NCBI GenBank assembly: GCA_029289235.1
Contig: JARFTZ010000038.1
Coordinates: 1-64,000, forward strand
Reading direction: 5' to 3'
DNA from: Gammaproteobacteria bacterium
GTDB lineage: Bacteria > Pseudomonadota > Gammaproteobacteria > Burkholderiales > Rhodocyclaceae
DNA: 64,000 nt
The notes beneath the pieces were generated by a model. It was not told the DNA's origin. It was given only the letters and a program-made list of their open reading frames with translations, and did not search any database. Made by a program: the position numbers and the translations under genes. The number at the start of each line of letters is the position of its first letter. Positions within the stretch are counted from its first letter, which is position 1. This document shows positions 45,778 to 55,143 of the stretch, in pieces.

Positions 45778-46776
45778 TTAACTCCTTGGTAATGCCGAAT
45801 CATCGGCATCCGGCGTGATGAATTTCTCGATTTTCAGCGCATATTGTCCGCCCTGCTGGCCGTAGGTGGCTTCAAGAAGGGGAATGTCGTCGACGCTGGC
45901 GATGATTCTTTCCGGTATGTTGATCGGGATGATGTCGCCTGCTTTCAATTCGAGAATCTCGCCCAGCGTGATGCTCGTCGTCGCAAGGTTCGCCCGGATC
46001 TCCACCTCCGCATCCTTGAGTTGTTTGCGTAGCATCAGAATCCAGCGCTGGTCGGTCGAGAGCTGGTCGCTCTGCATTGCGCTGTAGAGAAGATCGCGAA
46101 TCGGCTCGACCATCGAATAGGGGAAGCAGATATGCATGTCCGCTGCCGATCCGCCGAATTCGAGGGTGAATGTCGTCGAAATGACGATCTCGGATGGCGT
46201 GGCGATATTGGCGAACTGCGAGTTCATCTCGGAACGGATGTAGTCGAACGAGATGGAGTAAACCGGCTTCCAGGAGCGGGCGTACTCGGTGAACACCACG
46301 TTCAGCAATCCCTGGATGATGCGCTGTTCTGTTCCGGTGAAATCACGTCCCTCGACGCGGGTGTGGAAGCGTCCGTCGCCGCCGAACATGTTGTCGACGA
46401 CCAGGAAGACGAGGTTGGGGTCGAAGACGAACAGCGACGTGCCGCGCAGCGGTTTTGCTGCGACCAGATTCAGGTTGGTGGGGACGACCAGGTTGCGGAT
46501 GAACTCGCTGTATTTTTGCACGCGGATCGGCCCGACCGAGATTTCCGTGGTCCGGTGCATGTAGTTGAACAGGCCGATGCGCAGATAGCGGGCGAAGCGC
46601 TCGTTGATGAGTTCGAGCGTCGGCATGCGGCCACGGACGATCCGCTCCTGCGTCCCCAGATTGTAGGTACGAATGCCGCCTTCGCCCTCGTCAGTGGCCT
46701 CGGGTTCATCGCTCTCCCCGGTGACGCCCTTGAGCAGGGCGTCGACCTCGTCCTGGGAGAGAAAGTCGGTGGCCAT
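45778..46776 (-). CDS. fliM: Flagellar motor switch protein FliM
   Basis: This 332-residue C-ring protein has the N-terminal CheY-binding peptide FLSQDEVDALLKGV (residues about 5-18), the central CheC-like domain with the GGDGRFHTRVEGRDFT region, and a C-terminal SpoA domain. Phospho-CheY binding here reverses rotation. It sits in the fliL-M-N-O-P-Q-R order. Confidence 0.96.
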   Translation of the reverse strand: MATDFLSQDEVDALLKGVTGESDEPEATDEGEGGIRTYNLGTQERIVRGRMPTLELINERFARYLRIGLFNYMHRTTEISVGPIRVQKYSEFIRNLVVPTNLNLVAAKPLRGTSLFVFDPNLVFLVVDNMFGGDGRFHTRVEGRDFTGTEQRIIQGLLNVVFTEYARSWKPVYSISFDYIRSEMNSQFANIATPSEIVISTTFTLEFGGSAADMHICFPYSMVEPIRDLLYSAMQSDQLSTDQRWILMLRKQLKDAEVEIRANLATTSITLGEILELKAGDIIPINIPERIIASVDDIPLLEATYGQQGGQYALKIEKFITPDADDSALPRS

Positions 46777-46782
46777 GGCGGG

Positions 46783-47334
46783 TTACTGGATGATGAACGA
46801 CGTGAAGAGGACTTCCTTGACCGGTGCGTCGTCCTTTTTCGCGCCGGGAGCAAGAATCAGGTTGATCTGGTCGCGAATCTCGGCGGCCAGGGTTTCCTTG
46901 CCTTCCTTGGTCAGCAGTTCGGATGCTTTCTTGCTGGAGAGCAGCAGCATCACGTTGTTGCGGATCTTGGGGGTGAATGTCTTGATTTTGTCGCCGGTTT
47001 GAACTCCGTCGACCTCGACAGAGAGTACCAGCTGTACGTATTGTTCTCCGGCTTCGGGCGCAAGATTGACGGTGAATACGTCCATGGCGACGTAAACAGG
47101 CAGGGCAGTTTCCTTGTTCGCCTTCTTCTTGCCTGACGTCGCGGTTTCGGTTGCAACCTCTTCGTCTTCATGGCCTTCGGCGGCATTCTTCTTCATCATC
47201 AAGAACGCGGCTGCGCCGCCGCCGAGGAGCAAAACGAAGAGCAGCGTCACGATAATGATGACCAGCAGTTTCTTGCTTTTCTTCGGTGGTGCGGCTTCTG
47301 CGCCTGCCGCTTCGGATTTGGCTTCCTTGGCCAT
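46783..47334 (-). CDS. fliL: Flagellar basal body/stator-associated protein FliL
   Basis: This 183-residue protein has a Lys/Ala-rich cytoplasmic N-terminus, one membrane helix (LLVIIIVTLLFVLLLGGGAA) and a periplasmic stomatin-like domain (AMDVFTVNLAPEAGEQYVQL). FliL supports stator function. A 67-base gap separates it from fliK. Confidence 0.94.
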   Translation of the reverse strand: MAKEAKSEAAGAEAAPPKKSKKLLVIIIVTLLFVLLLGGGAAAFLMMKKNAAEGHEDEEVATETATSGKKKANKETALPVYVAMDVFTVNLAPEAGEQYVQLVLSVEVDGVQTGDKIKTFTPKIRNNVMLLLSSKKASELLTKEGKETLAAEIRDQINLILAPGAKKDDAPVKEVLFTSFIIQ

Positions 47335-47401
47335 TGTCGGAACCTCGCTTCTATTCTCGTGACCGGTGGTTCGGTTTTGTGTTCAGTTTGCCGGGGCGGT
47401 G

Positions 47402-48478
47402 TCAGGCAAAAAGGTCAACCAGCCCGCGGCCACCTGCCGTCAACTGCCGCATGCCGTCCGTCATGTCGCGCGAAACGCCGGCAAGTATAGCGTTATCGCT
47501 CGCGCCAGGCGATGCGCCAGGGTTCTCCTGGCCTTGTCCGGGGGCTTGCCGGAAGGACTCTGCGCTGACGTTGGCCTGGCCGAGCGAAATGCCTACACCC
47601 GCGAGCATTTCGCGCAAGCGGGGCAACGCGGTTTCGATGCTTTCCCTGACGTCGGCATTGCTTGAGACGAACGTGGCTGTCGCCTGGTCGTTGTCGATTC
47701 GCAGCGAGACCTCGATACTGCCCATGTTGGGGGGGGTGAGGGTGAGCTCCGCCGCCTGCTTCTGGTTCGACGCCAGCCAGACGATCTTCTGCGCGAAATC
47801 GTTGTTCCACTGCGGGTCGCGCAAGGGGGACGGGATGAAAGTCGTGTCGATCTCGCTCCTGCTTACGGCATGGCCGCTGGCCGCGGTAGCAATTGCAGTG
47901 TGCGTTGAAGGCAAGGAGTGGGATGATGGCGTGGATTCGCCAGGCTGGGCCGTCATCAATGCGCCGCCGTCCTTCGGAGCACTGTCCGGAACGGCAAAAG
48001 TTGCCGGTTTTCTGCTTGCCGGGTCGGCCATCGCGGTGGTCATTGATTCTTCAAACGAGACAGTTGATTCCGCTCCGGGTGTGTTGCTTTGTTGCGCAGC
48101 CAGCGCCGCTTTGGAAGCAGCTATTGGATCAGCGTTGCCGGATACGGTATGCGCGGCTGCCTTGGCAATATCCGCTGGTGCGATCCCGGCAGGGAGAGAG
48201 GCGTCAGCTCGAGACGTGGTCGGGGCCCCGAGGGCTGCGAGCAATGCCAAGGCGTCGTTCGGCTCGTCGTCCTTGTCGGTGGCGGTAGTCTTTTCCGTCC
48301 CGTTTTCCCCGCTCAGCAGAAGTTCCTTCCCCGCGGCGTCGTTTGCTGACTGAGTGAGTTGCCCGAACAGCATGCTGGCGAAGTCACGACCAGCGTCCGG
48401 TGCGTCGGTGTCAGTCGGTGCCTCGTTGGCAGGGGCAGGCGGTGATTTTGGCAGGCTCGTGACAAGAGTGATTGGCAT
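47402..48478 (-). CDS. fliK: Flagellar hook-length control protein FliK
   Basis: This 358-residue protein has a long, Ala/Ser/Pro-rich, poorly ordered N-terminal two-thirds and a C-terminal FliK domain with the diagnostic AELTLTPPNMGSIEVSLRID motif. It measures hook length and triggers the FlhB switch. It is preceded by its own sigma54-type promoter, and a second FliK-family gene lies at 58.1-59.3 kb. Confidence 0.93.
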   Translation of the reverse strand: MPITLVTSLPKSPPAPANEAPTDTDAPDAGRDFASMLFGQLTQSANDAAGKELLLSGENGTEKTTATDKDDEPNDALALLAALGAPTTSRADASLPAGIAPADIAKAAAHTVSGNADPIAASKAALAAQQSNTPGAESTVSFEESMTTAMADPASRKPATFAVPDSAPKDGGALMTAQPGESTPSSHSLPSTHTAIATAASGHAVSRSEIDTTFIPSPLRDPQWNNDFAQKIVWLASNQKQAAELTLTPPNMGSIEVSLRIDNDQATATFVSSNADVRESIETALPRLREMLAGVGISLGQANVSAESFRQAPGQGQENPGASPGASDNAILAGVSRDMTDGMRQLTAGGRGLVDLFA

Positions 48479-48512
48479 GGAGGGTCCTGATAGCCGGGGT
48501 ACGTGCGACTTT

Positions 48513-48529
48513 AAGCAATATCAGTGCCT
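48513..48529 (-). promoter_or_regulatory. Sigma54 promoter of fliK
   Basis: On the minus strand AGGCAC (48529-48524) and TTGCT (48518-48514) give GG-N10-GC spacing with good matches to both RpoN elements. The site lies wholly in the 62-base gap between fliJ and fliK, with a predicted start about 25 bases before the fliK ATG. Confidence 0.8.
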
Positions 48530-48540
48530 GAACTCTCGTG

Positions 48541-48984
48541 TCAGACTTCCTTGTCGGCTCGCGGGCGGATGGCGAACTCGTCCTGCATTTTTTGTTCGCG
48601 TTTCATCTCGCGCGCGTTTTCAGCAGTGTGATGTCGTTCCGAAAGCGTATCGAAGGCCTTGAGCTTTTTGCGTTGTTGTTGCCATTGCAACTGGCCGGCA
48701 ACAGTCTGCTTCGCTTGGGCTGCCACGTTGTTACGCTGCGCATCGATGGCGTCATCGAGACGATTCAGGAAGTGCTGGTAGTTGTGCCACTCGCGCTGGT
48801 TGATGCCGCTTTGTGCCGCTTGCCGGAAACGTGCCGCGTATTCGTCGCGGTATTGCTGGAGCATCTCCAGCTTGGCCTTGGCATCGCGCTCGTTGGCGAT
48901 CAGGCGGGCGAGGTTTCGGGTCGCCTCGTCGGTACGGCTCTGCATCAGCTCGAGTATCGTCTGTAACGGGAACGGCTTCGGCAT
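48541..48984 (-). CDS. fliJ: Flagellar export protein FliJ
   Basis: This 147-residue, highly helical, charged protein forms a coiled coil (RNLARLIANERDAKAKLEML; YQHFLNRLDDAIDAQRNNVA). It is the central stalk of the FliI ATPase and a chaperone escort factor. It begins two bases after fliI and ends the fliF-J run. Confidence 0.93.
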   Translation of the reverse strand: MPKPFPLQTILELMQSRTDEATRNLARLIANERDAKAKLEMLQQYRDEYAARFRQAAQSGINQREWHNYQHFLNRLDDAIDAQRNNVAAQAKQTVAGQLQWQQQRKKLKAFDTLSERHHTAENAREMKREQKMQDEFAIRPRADKEV

Positions 48985-48986
48985 GG

Positions 48987-50402
48987 TCAGCGTCTTGTGG
49001 CAAACAGTGCATCCAGGAGTGCAAGGCTCGTGGTGAAATCGGACTGCTCGTTGAGTGATTGCTGGAGAAACTTCTCGAACGACGGGTAGATGCTGATGGC
49101 CTGGTCGAGCATCGGGTCCGACCCGGCGACATAGGCGCCGACGCTGATCAGGTCGCGCGAGCGCTGGTAGCGCGAGTAAAGTTGCTTGAACTGGCGGATC
49201 TTGTCGAAATGCGTCGGTTCGATCAGGTTGACCATGGCGCGCGAAATCGACTGTTCAATGTCGATCGCCGGGTAGTGGCCGGCATCGGCCAGCGAGCGCG
49301 AGAGAACGATGTGGCCGTCGAGGATCGCGCGCGCGGAATCGGCGATCGGGTCCTGCTGGTCGTCGCCTTCGGTCAGGACCGTATAGAACGCCGTGATCGA
49401 ACCGCCGCCATCGCTGCCGTTTCCTGCCCGTTCGACGAGTTGTGGCAGTCGTGCGAAGACCGACGGCGGATAGCCGCGGGTGACGGGGGGCTCTCCGATG
49501 GCCAGCGCAATCTCTCGTTGCGCCATGGCATAGCGGGTCAACGAGTCCATGATCAACAGGACGTGGCGCCCCTGATCGCGGAAGTGCTCGGCGATCGCCG
49601 TCGCGTAGGCCGCTCCCTGCATGCGCATCAGCGGACTGACATCGGCCGGCGCGGCGACGACGACCGCCCTGCGCAGCCCTTCTTCGCCGAGGATTTGTTC
49701 GATGAACTCCTTGACCTCGCGTCCGCGTTCGCCGATCAGTCCGACGACGATGACTTCCGCCTCGGTGTACCGCGCCATCATGCCGAGCAGGACGCTCTTG
49801 CCGACGCCGGAGCCGGCGAAGAGTCCCATCCGTTGTCCGCGTCCGACCGTGAGAAGGGCATTGATGCAGCGGATGCCGACGTCCAGCGAATGCTCGATTG
49901 GCGCGCGTGACATCGGATTTACCGGCCGGCCCTGCAGCGGGCGAAGCATGTCTGAAAGCACGGGGCCGTGGCGGTCGAGCGGCCTGCCGGCGCCATCGAC
50001 GACCCGGCCGAGCAGCGCGTCACCGACCGGCAGGAGTTTTGCCCGGTCAACGGCGCGGCGGCGCGGCAGCACGGGTTGCCCGACCTTGGGCCTCAGTGCC
50101 GGTGTTTCCAGGGCAAGCACGCGCGCGCCTGGCGATAAGCCATAGACGTCTTCGCACGGCATGAGAAAAAGACGCTCGCCGTTGAAACCGACGACTTCGG
50201 CTTCGATCGGCGCCCCGCCGGTTGGCAGGATGCGGCAGGAACTGCCGAGCGGCAGCTTGAGTCCGGCGGCCTCCATGACCAGCCCGTTGATGCGGGTCAG
50301 GTGGCCGCTCGGGAGGAGTGGTGACGCTTGCGTCGCCGCGTCACGACAGTTGCCCAGGAAGGCCTCCCAGGTTTCCAGATGAGTGCTGGCTGGCTGGCTC
50401 AT
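48987..50402 (-). CDS. fliI: Flagellum-specific ATPase FliI
   Basis: This 471-residue F1-beta-like ATPase has Walker [16 protein letters not shown] (about residues 190-204), Walker [13 protein letters not shown], and the conserved [20 protein letters not shown] stretch. It energises substrate unfolding at the export gate. It overlaps fliH by four bases. Confidence 0.96.
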   Translation of the reverse strand: MSQPASTHLETWEAFLGNCRDAATQASPLLPSGHLTRINGLVMEAAGLKLPLGSSCRILPTGGAPIEAEVVGFNGERLFLMPCEDVYGLSPGARVLALETPALRPKVGQPVLPRRRAVDRAKLLPVGDALLGRVVDGAGRPLDRHGPVLSDMLRPLQGRPVNPMSRAPIEHSLDVGIRCINALLTVGRGQRMGLFAGSGVGKSVLLGMMARYTEAEVIVVGLIGERGREVKEFIEQILGEEGLRRAVVVAAPADVSPLMRMQGAAYATAIAEHFRDQGRHVLLIMDSLTRYAMAQREIALAIGEPPVTRGYPPSVFARLPQLVERAGNGSDGGGSITAFYTVLTEGDDQQDPIADSARAILDGHIVLSRSLADAGHYPAIDIEQSISRAMVNLIEPTHFDKIRQFKQLYSRYQRSRDLISVGAYVAGSDPMLDQAISIYPSFEKFLQQSLNEQSDFTTSLALLDALFATRR

Positions 50403-51097
50403 GGCTTGTCGCTGAGCCAGTTCTCGTTCACCCCGATTGCCTCGATTACCCGGCGCCAGCGGGTTTCGAGCGTGGCGTCGACTTCGCTGGCGCCCAGTTC
50501 AATGCGGCAACCTCCGCGGGTGAGTGCCGGATCCTCGATGATCCGCCAGTTGTTGTGGCTCAGGTGGTCGCCCATGTGTTTGCGAATCAGCGTCGCATCC
50601 TCGGGGTGTGCCAGGAGTGCAGGGTGTCCGGCGCCGGGGTGGAGCGTGGCAACGGCTTCGCGGACGATCGGGAGCAGAAGTTCGGGCTGGAGTTTCAGGC
50701 TTTGGCGCAGAACCTGGTTGGCGATCTCGATCGACGTGGCCAGCAATTGATCGGCGATCTTTTGATCAAGGTTGGTGACTGCCTGCTGCAGGTTGTCGAG
50801 AATCCGTGTGGCATCGGCCAGGACGGCTTTGGCGTCGGCGATCCCTTCCTCGTAGCCTGCGGCATAGCCCTGCTCGTGCGCCTCGTTGTGCATGCGCTCG
50901 ATGTCGGCAGCGGTTGGCAGAACGATGGGTGGCTCTTCCGGCGTCGGCGGTGGCTCTTCGATGACCTCCTGCGGCGGCAGCTCGGCCGCTGCCATTTCCC
51001 GGGCACGTTCGGCCTTCTGCTCGGCCTCGTCAAAAGCGGCGAGTTCCCAGCGCTGATAGGCGGTAAGCTTCTCCTTCGGTATGAAGCCGGCGGTCAT
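50399..51097 (-). CDS. fliH: Flagellar export ATPase regulator FliH
   Basis: This 232-residue protein has an N-terminal Pro/Glu-rich segment and a helical part with glycine-repeat-like [20 protein letters not shown], followed by the C-terminal FliI-binding domain. It forms the peripheral stalk of FliI and links it to FliN. Confidence 0.94.
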   Translation of the reverse strand: MTAGFIPKEKLTAYQRWELAAFDEAEQKAERAREMAAAELPPQEVIEEPPPTPEEPPIVLPTAADIERMHNEAHEQGYAAGYEEGIADAKAVLADATRILDNLQQAVTNLDQKIADQLLATSIEIANQVLRQSLKLQPELLLPIVREAVATLHPGAGHPALLAHPEDATLIRKHMGDHLSHNNWRIIEDPALTRGGCRIELGASEVDATLETRWRRVIEAIGVNENWLSDKP

Positions 51098-51110
51098 GGC
51101 AACGGCCTCG

Positions 51111-52109
51111 TCACAGCATCTCTTCGCCGCCCGCGCCGCCTAGCACGATCTGGCCTTCGTCGGCCAGGCGGCGGACGATTTTGAGGATTTCCTTCTGTTC
51201 GTTTTCGACTTCGGAAATGCGCACCGGCCCACGCGATTCGAGATCCTCGCGCAACATTTCCGCTGCCCGCTGCGACATGTTCTTGAATATTTTCTCGCGC
51301 AGCGGTTCGGACGCGCCCTTCATCGCCAGAATCAGCGAGTCCGACTGGATTTCTCGCAGCAGCAACTGGATGGCGCGGTCGTCGAGGTCGAGCAGGTTTT
51401 CGAAGACGAACATCTCGTCGAGGATGCGCTGCGCGAGGTCGGGATCGTACTCGCGGATCGAATCGATCACCGTGGTCTCGTTCGCCGTACCCATGAAATT
51501 AAGGATTTCCGCCACGGTGCGCACGCCGCCCATCGCTGATTTCTTGATGTTGGCCGAGCCGGAGAGCAGTCGCAGCATCACGTCGTTGAGTTCCTTCAGT
51601 GCTTCCGGCTGGATGCCTTCGAGCGTGGCGACACGCAGGACTACGTCGTTGCGCAGGCGTTCGGTGAAGTGGTTGAGAATGTCGCTGGCGTGATCCTTCT
51701 CAAGGTGAACGAGGATGGTGGCGATGATCTGCGGGTGTTCGTTGCGGATGAGTTCGGCAACGGTCGGGGCATCAAGCCATTTCAGACCTTCGATGCCGTT
51801 GGTGTCGCCCCCCTGCAGGATGCGCGAAATCAGGTTGGCCGCCTTGTCGTCGCCGAGCGCCTTGGTGAGTACCGAGCGGACGTAGGCTTCGGTGTCGACA
51901 TGTACCGCCGCGGATTCGGTCGCGGTCTTGTGAAAGTCGGCGAGGACGTCCTCAACCTTGGTGCGCGGAACGGTCTTCATCGCGGCCATGGCGTGGCCGA
52001 GCTTTTGCACCTCTTTCGGTCCGAGGTGTTTGAGGACTTCCGAGGCGTAGTCCTCGCCCAGCGCGATCAGCAGGATTGCGCTTTTTTCGATGCCGTCATC
52101 AACCGCCAT
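51111..52109 (-). CDS. fliG: Flagellar motor switch protein FliG
   Basis: This 332-residue rotor protein has an N-domain binding FliF, a middle domain with the conserved IRNEHPQIIATILVHLEKDH motif (EHPQ), and a C-domain whose charged helix (DDRAIQLLLREIQSDSLILA) meets the stator. The length is typical. It overlaps fliF by 11 bases. Confidence 0.97.
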   Translation of the reverse strand: MAVDDGIEKSAILLIALGEDYASEVLKHLGPKEVQKLGHAMAAMKTVPRTKVEDVLADFHKTATESAAVHVDTEAYVRSVLTKALGDDKAANLISRILQGGDTNGIEGLKWLDAPTVAELIRNEHPQIIATILVHLEKDHASDILNHFTERLRNDVVLRVATLEGIQPEALKELNDVMLRLLSGSANIKKSAMGGVRTVAEILNFMGTANETTVIDSIREYDPDLAQRILDEMFVFENLLDLDDRAIQLLLREIQSDSLILAMKGASEPLREKIFKNMSQRAAEMLREDLESRGPVRISEVENEQKEILKIVRRLADEGQIVLGGAGGEEML

Positions 52110-53823
52110 TGGCTCCGGTCCAGTCCTTGATGATGTTGGCGACGACCTTCGGGTCCTGCTGCGCCAGTTCGCGCGCGTGGCTCAGTTTTTTCTCGAATTC
52201 CTGTGCTGCCGAAGGTGTGCGGCTTTCGCCTTCTTCCTCGTCGACGATATTGATGGTGCCACCGATCTGTGCGCGAGTCTGTGGCTCGGGCGGAGGCGGC
52301 GGTTGCATCGCTTTCACCAGCGGAAGGATGACCTTGAACATCAGGTAACCGACGATTGCAGCGATGGCCAGATATTTGAACAACTCCTTGGCAAGCGCCA
52401 GAATCTCCGGGTCTTTCCAGAGCGGCAATTCCAGCGTGGATTTCTCGATGGCGGTGAACGGCGCATTGGCGACCGATACGGAATCGCCACGCTCCTGGCT
52501 GAAACCGAGTGCCTCCTTGACGATGTCGTTGAGTTGTCTCAGTTCCGGGTCGGGCAACGGCTTGATGGCGCCCTTGGTATCCTTGCGGTGATTGACGACC
52601 ACGGCAGCGGTCAGCCGCTTGATGACTCCGACGGCCTGCTTGGTATGGCGGATCGTCCGGTCAACCTCGTAGTTGATCGTGGAATCCTTGCGCGTGTTGA
52701 TCGGCTGGCCGACGTTGGAAATCTGTGCCTGGACGCCGGCGGCATTGATCTGTCCCGAGACAGGTGCGGCTTGGCCCGCGGGGGTGCCCGCGCCAGGCAC
52801 TGCAGGCTGCGTCAGCGGCGCGGTGGCCGGAACCGGTGGTTGATTGGACAGCGCGCCCGGAACGCCCTGAGCCGAAGGCATGGTGCTTGCCGACTCGCTG
52901 GTCTGCTGGCTACGGATGCTGATCTCGGGCGGCGTGGCGTTCGGGCGATGCGTTTCGGCAGTCTGTTCGCTTTGCGAGAAGTCGACGTCGGCGGCAACCT
53001 GCACGCGGTAGTTGCCCGGACCGAGGATCGGAGACAGGATGTCCTCGACGCGCTTGATCGCGTTGGCTTCGATTTCCCGGATGTACTTGAGCTGCGAAGG
53101 GTCGAGCCCCGCGTCCATCAGCTTGCTCTTCAGTTGCGAGAGCATCGTGCCGCTCTGGTCGATGATCGTGACGCTCGCCGGGGCCAGATTCGGCACGCTG
53201 GCCGCAACGAGGTTCTGGACGCCCGCGATCTGTATCGGGTCAAGGGAGCGGCCCGCGTAGAGATTGAGCAAAACCGATGCGGAGGGTTTGAGTTCCTCGC
53301 GGACAAAGACCGTCGGCTTGGGAATGGCGAGATGAACCCGCGCGGCCTGTACGGCGGAGATCGACTGGATCGTGCGCGACAGCTCGCCTTCCAGTCCGCG
53401 TTGGTAATTGACCTGTTCGGCGAACTGGCTGATCCCGAATTTCTGGTTTTCCATCAGTTCGAAGCCGACGCCACCGCCTTTGGGCAGGCCTTGCGAGGCG
53501 AGGCGCAGGCGCACTTCGTGCACCTTGTCGCCCGGAATCAGGATGGAGCCGCCGCTTTCGCTGAACTTGTAAGGGATGTTCATCTGGTCGAGCGCTGCGA
53601 TGATCGAGCCGCCGTCGCGTTCGCCGATGTTCGAGAACAGGATCCGGTAGTCCGATTGCTTGACCCAGGTGCTACCCGCCACGACGACAGCAATGAGTGC
53701 TGCCACCGCGACCATCAGCAGGATTTTTTGCTGCCCGGTGAGACGGTCGAGGGCGGCGCGCAACCGGTCCAGAGGGTTGACGGCCTCTGCTGTTGCGGGA
53801 GTTTCGGTTCCGATTGCCGCCAT
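52099..53823 (-). CDS. fliF: Flagellar MS-ring protein FliF
   Basis: This 574-residue protein has two membrane helices (ILLMVAVAALIAVVVAGSTW near the N-terminus; LAIAAIVGYLMFKVILPLVK near residue 460), ring-building motifs (GQPINTRKDSTINYEVDRTI) and a C-terminal FliG-binding tail. It is the foundation of the basal body. It is divergent from fleS across an 84-base gap. Confidence 0.97.
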   Translation of the reverse strand: MAAIGTETPATAEAVNPLDRLRAALDRLTGQQKILLMVAVAALIAVVVAGSTWVKQSDYRILFSNIGERDGGSIIAALDQMNIPYKFSESGGSILIPGDKVHEVRLRLASQGLPKGGGVGFELMENQKFGISQFAEQVNYQRGLEGELSRTIQSISAVQAARVHLAIPKPTVFVREELKPSASVLLNLYAGRSLDPIQIAGVQNLVAASVPNLAPASVTIIDQSGTMLSQLKSKLMDAGLDPSQLKYIREIEANAIKRVEDILSPILGPGNYRVQVAADVDFSQSEQTAETHRPNATPPEISIRSQQTSESASTMPSAQGVPGALSNQPPVPATAPLTQPAVPGAGTPAGQAAPVSGQINAAGVQAQISNVGQPINTRKDSTINYEVDRTIRHTKQAVGVIKRLTAAVVVNHRKDTKGAIKPLPDPELRQLNDIVKEALGFSQERGDSVSVANAPFTAIEKSTLELPLWKDPEILALAKELFKYLAIAAIVGYLMFKVILPLVKAMQPPPPPEPQTRAQIGGTINIVDEEEGESRTPSAAQEFEKKLSHARELAQQDPKVVANIIKDWTGANGG

Positions 53824-53907
53824 GCGTTTTAAAGGTTAACTCTGAGATTAATCAAGCAGAAAGCGCTATTTGCCGAGAATTATCTTACTATTGTATCTGT
53901 TTATCGC

Positions 53908-55143
53908 ATGGGATTTTTCACTGAAATGGGCGATGCGCCGCAATTACCGGCCCCTGAAATCAAGGCTCAGGAACTGCAACGAGCCTTCGATGTGTTCAAT
54001 CAGGTTTCCCTGGAGCTGACGCAGGCCTACGAAGCGTTGCAGCGGCGAGTCGAGTCGCTGACCGCGGAGCTGGCAGTGGCCAATGGCGAACTGCGCCGCC
54101 AGTATCAGGAGAAAGAAGCGCTGTCCGAGCGCCTGTCGCTGTTGCTGCAAGCGCTTCCGGCGGGCGTGGTGGTGCTCGACAGTCAGTCGACGGTCGGCGA
54201 AGCCAATCCGGCCGCGCTTCGCATGTTCGGCGAGGCGGTCATCGGTTGCGACTGGGGTGTCACGGCAAGGGAGGTGTTGCAGGCGACCGATGCCCCCGAG
54301 GAATGGCTGCTCGGGAAAAAACGCCTGTCGATTGCCGAGAGTCCGCTCGATTCAGCAGGCGGGCGCATTCTGGTCATCCACGACATCACCGCCGCGCACG
54401 AACTCAAGGCCAACCTCGAGCGAAACCAGCGGCTGGCGGCGATGGGCGAGATGGCGGCATCTCTCGCGCACCAGTTGCGCACGCCGCTGGCGACAGCCTT
54501 GCTGTACAGCGCCAATCTGGCCCAGCCGGAACTCTCCGAAACCGCGCGCGCGCGTTTTGCCGGCAAGGCGACCGAGCAACTGAAACGGCTGGAGCGGCTG
54601 ATCCAGGACGTGCTCTTGTTTACCCGCGGCGAGAGCATCGGCCGCGAGACAATTCCGGCCGTGTCGCTGGTCGGGGAAGTCGTTCAGACCGTCGAACCGC
54701 TTTGTCGGGAAAAAGGAGTTGAGTTTGGCGTCAACTCGGACGTTGGAGATACGATCGTGATGGGGAGCCGGAAGGCGCTTTCCGGTGCATTGCTCAACCT
54801 CCTTGAAAACGCGCTTCAGGCCTGTGAAGGCATGGAGGAGGGGCGGCGGGTCATGCGGTTGGCGGTTGAAAAAAACGATCGCTGGCTGCAAATCAGCGTG
54901 CGCGACAGCGGGCCGGGCATTGCTTCGGAAACGCAGGCGCGGATATTTGAACCGTTTTTCACGACGCGGGGGCAGGGCACCGGGCTCGGGCTGGCGATCG
55001 CACTGGGAGTCGTCCGCGCGCACGGTGGCACGATCGAGGTGAATTCACGCCCCGGCGAGGGGGCGGAATTCGTCATGCGACTGCCCGCCGGAGATGGGGC
55101 GCAGGCAGTTGGTGAGAACCCTGTCCGCCGATTGGGAGAATGA
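53908..55143 (+). CDS. fleS: Flagellar two-component sensor kinase FleS/FlrB
   Basis: This 411-residue histidine kinase has no membrane segment, so it is cytoplasmic. It has an N-terminal coiled coil, a PAS-like domain (residues about 80-165), the phosphorylation site SLAHQLRTPLATALLYSANL, and an ATPase domain (LLNLLENALQACEG; RDSGPGIAS; GTGLGLAIALGVV). It phosphorylates FleR to activate sigma54 flagellar genes. Its stop overlaps fleR. Confidence 0.93.
   Translation: MGFFTEMGDAPQLPAPEIKAQELQRAFDVFNQVSLELTQAYEALQRRVESLTAELAVANGELRRQYQEKEALSERLSLLLQALPAGVVVLDSQSTVGEANPAALRMFGEAVIGCDWGVTAREVLQATDAPEEWLLGKKRLSIAESPLDSAGGRILVIHDITAAHELKANLERNQRLAAMGEMAASLAHQLRTPLATALLYSANLAQPELSETARARFAGKATEQLKRLERLIQDVLLFTRGESIGRETIPAVSLVGEVVQTVEPLCREKGVEFGVNSDVGDTIVMGSRKALSGALLNLLENALQACEGMEEGRRVMRLAVEKNDRWLQISVRDSGPGIASETQARIFEPFFTTRGQGTGLGLAIALGVVRAHGGTIEVNSRPGEGAEFVMRLPAGDGAQAVGENPVRRLGE

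Noticed and set aside
53824-53907. Possible sigma54 promoter for fliF in the fleS-fliF gap
   Set aside because: No GG-N10-GC arrangement with acceptable flanks is found on the minus strand. The gap is AT-rich and more likely sigma70-driven.
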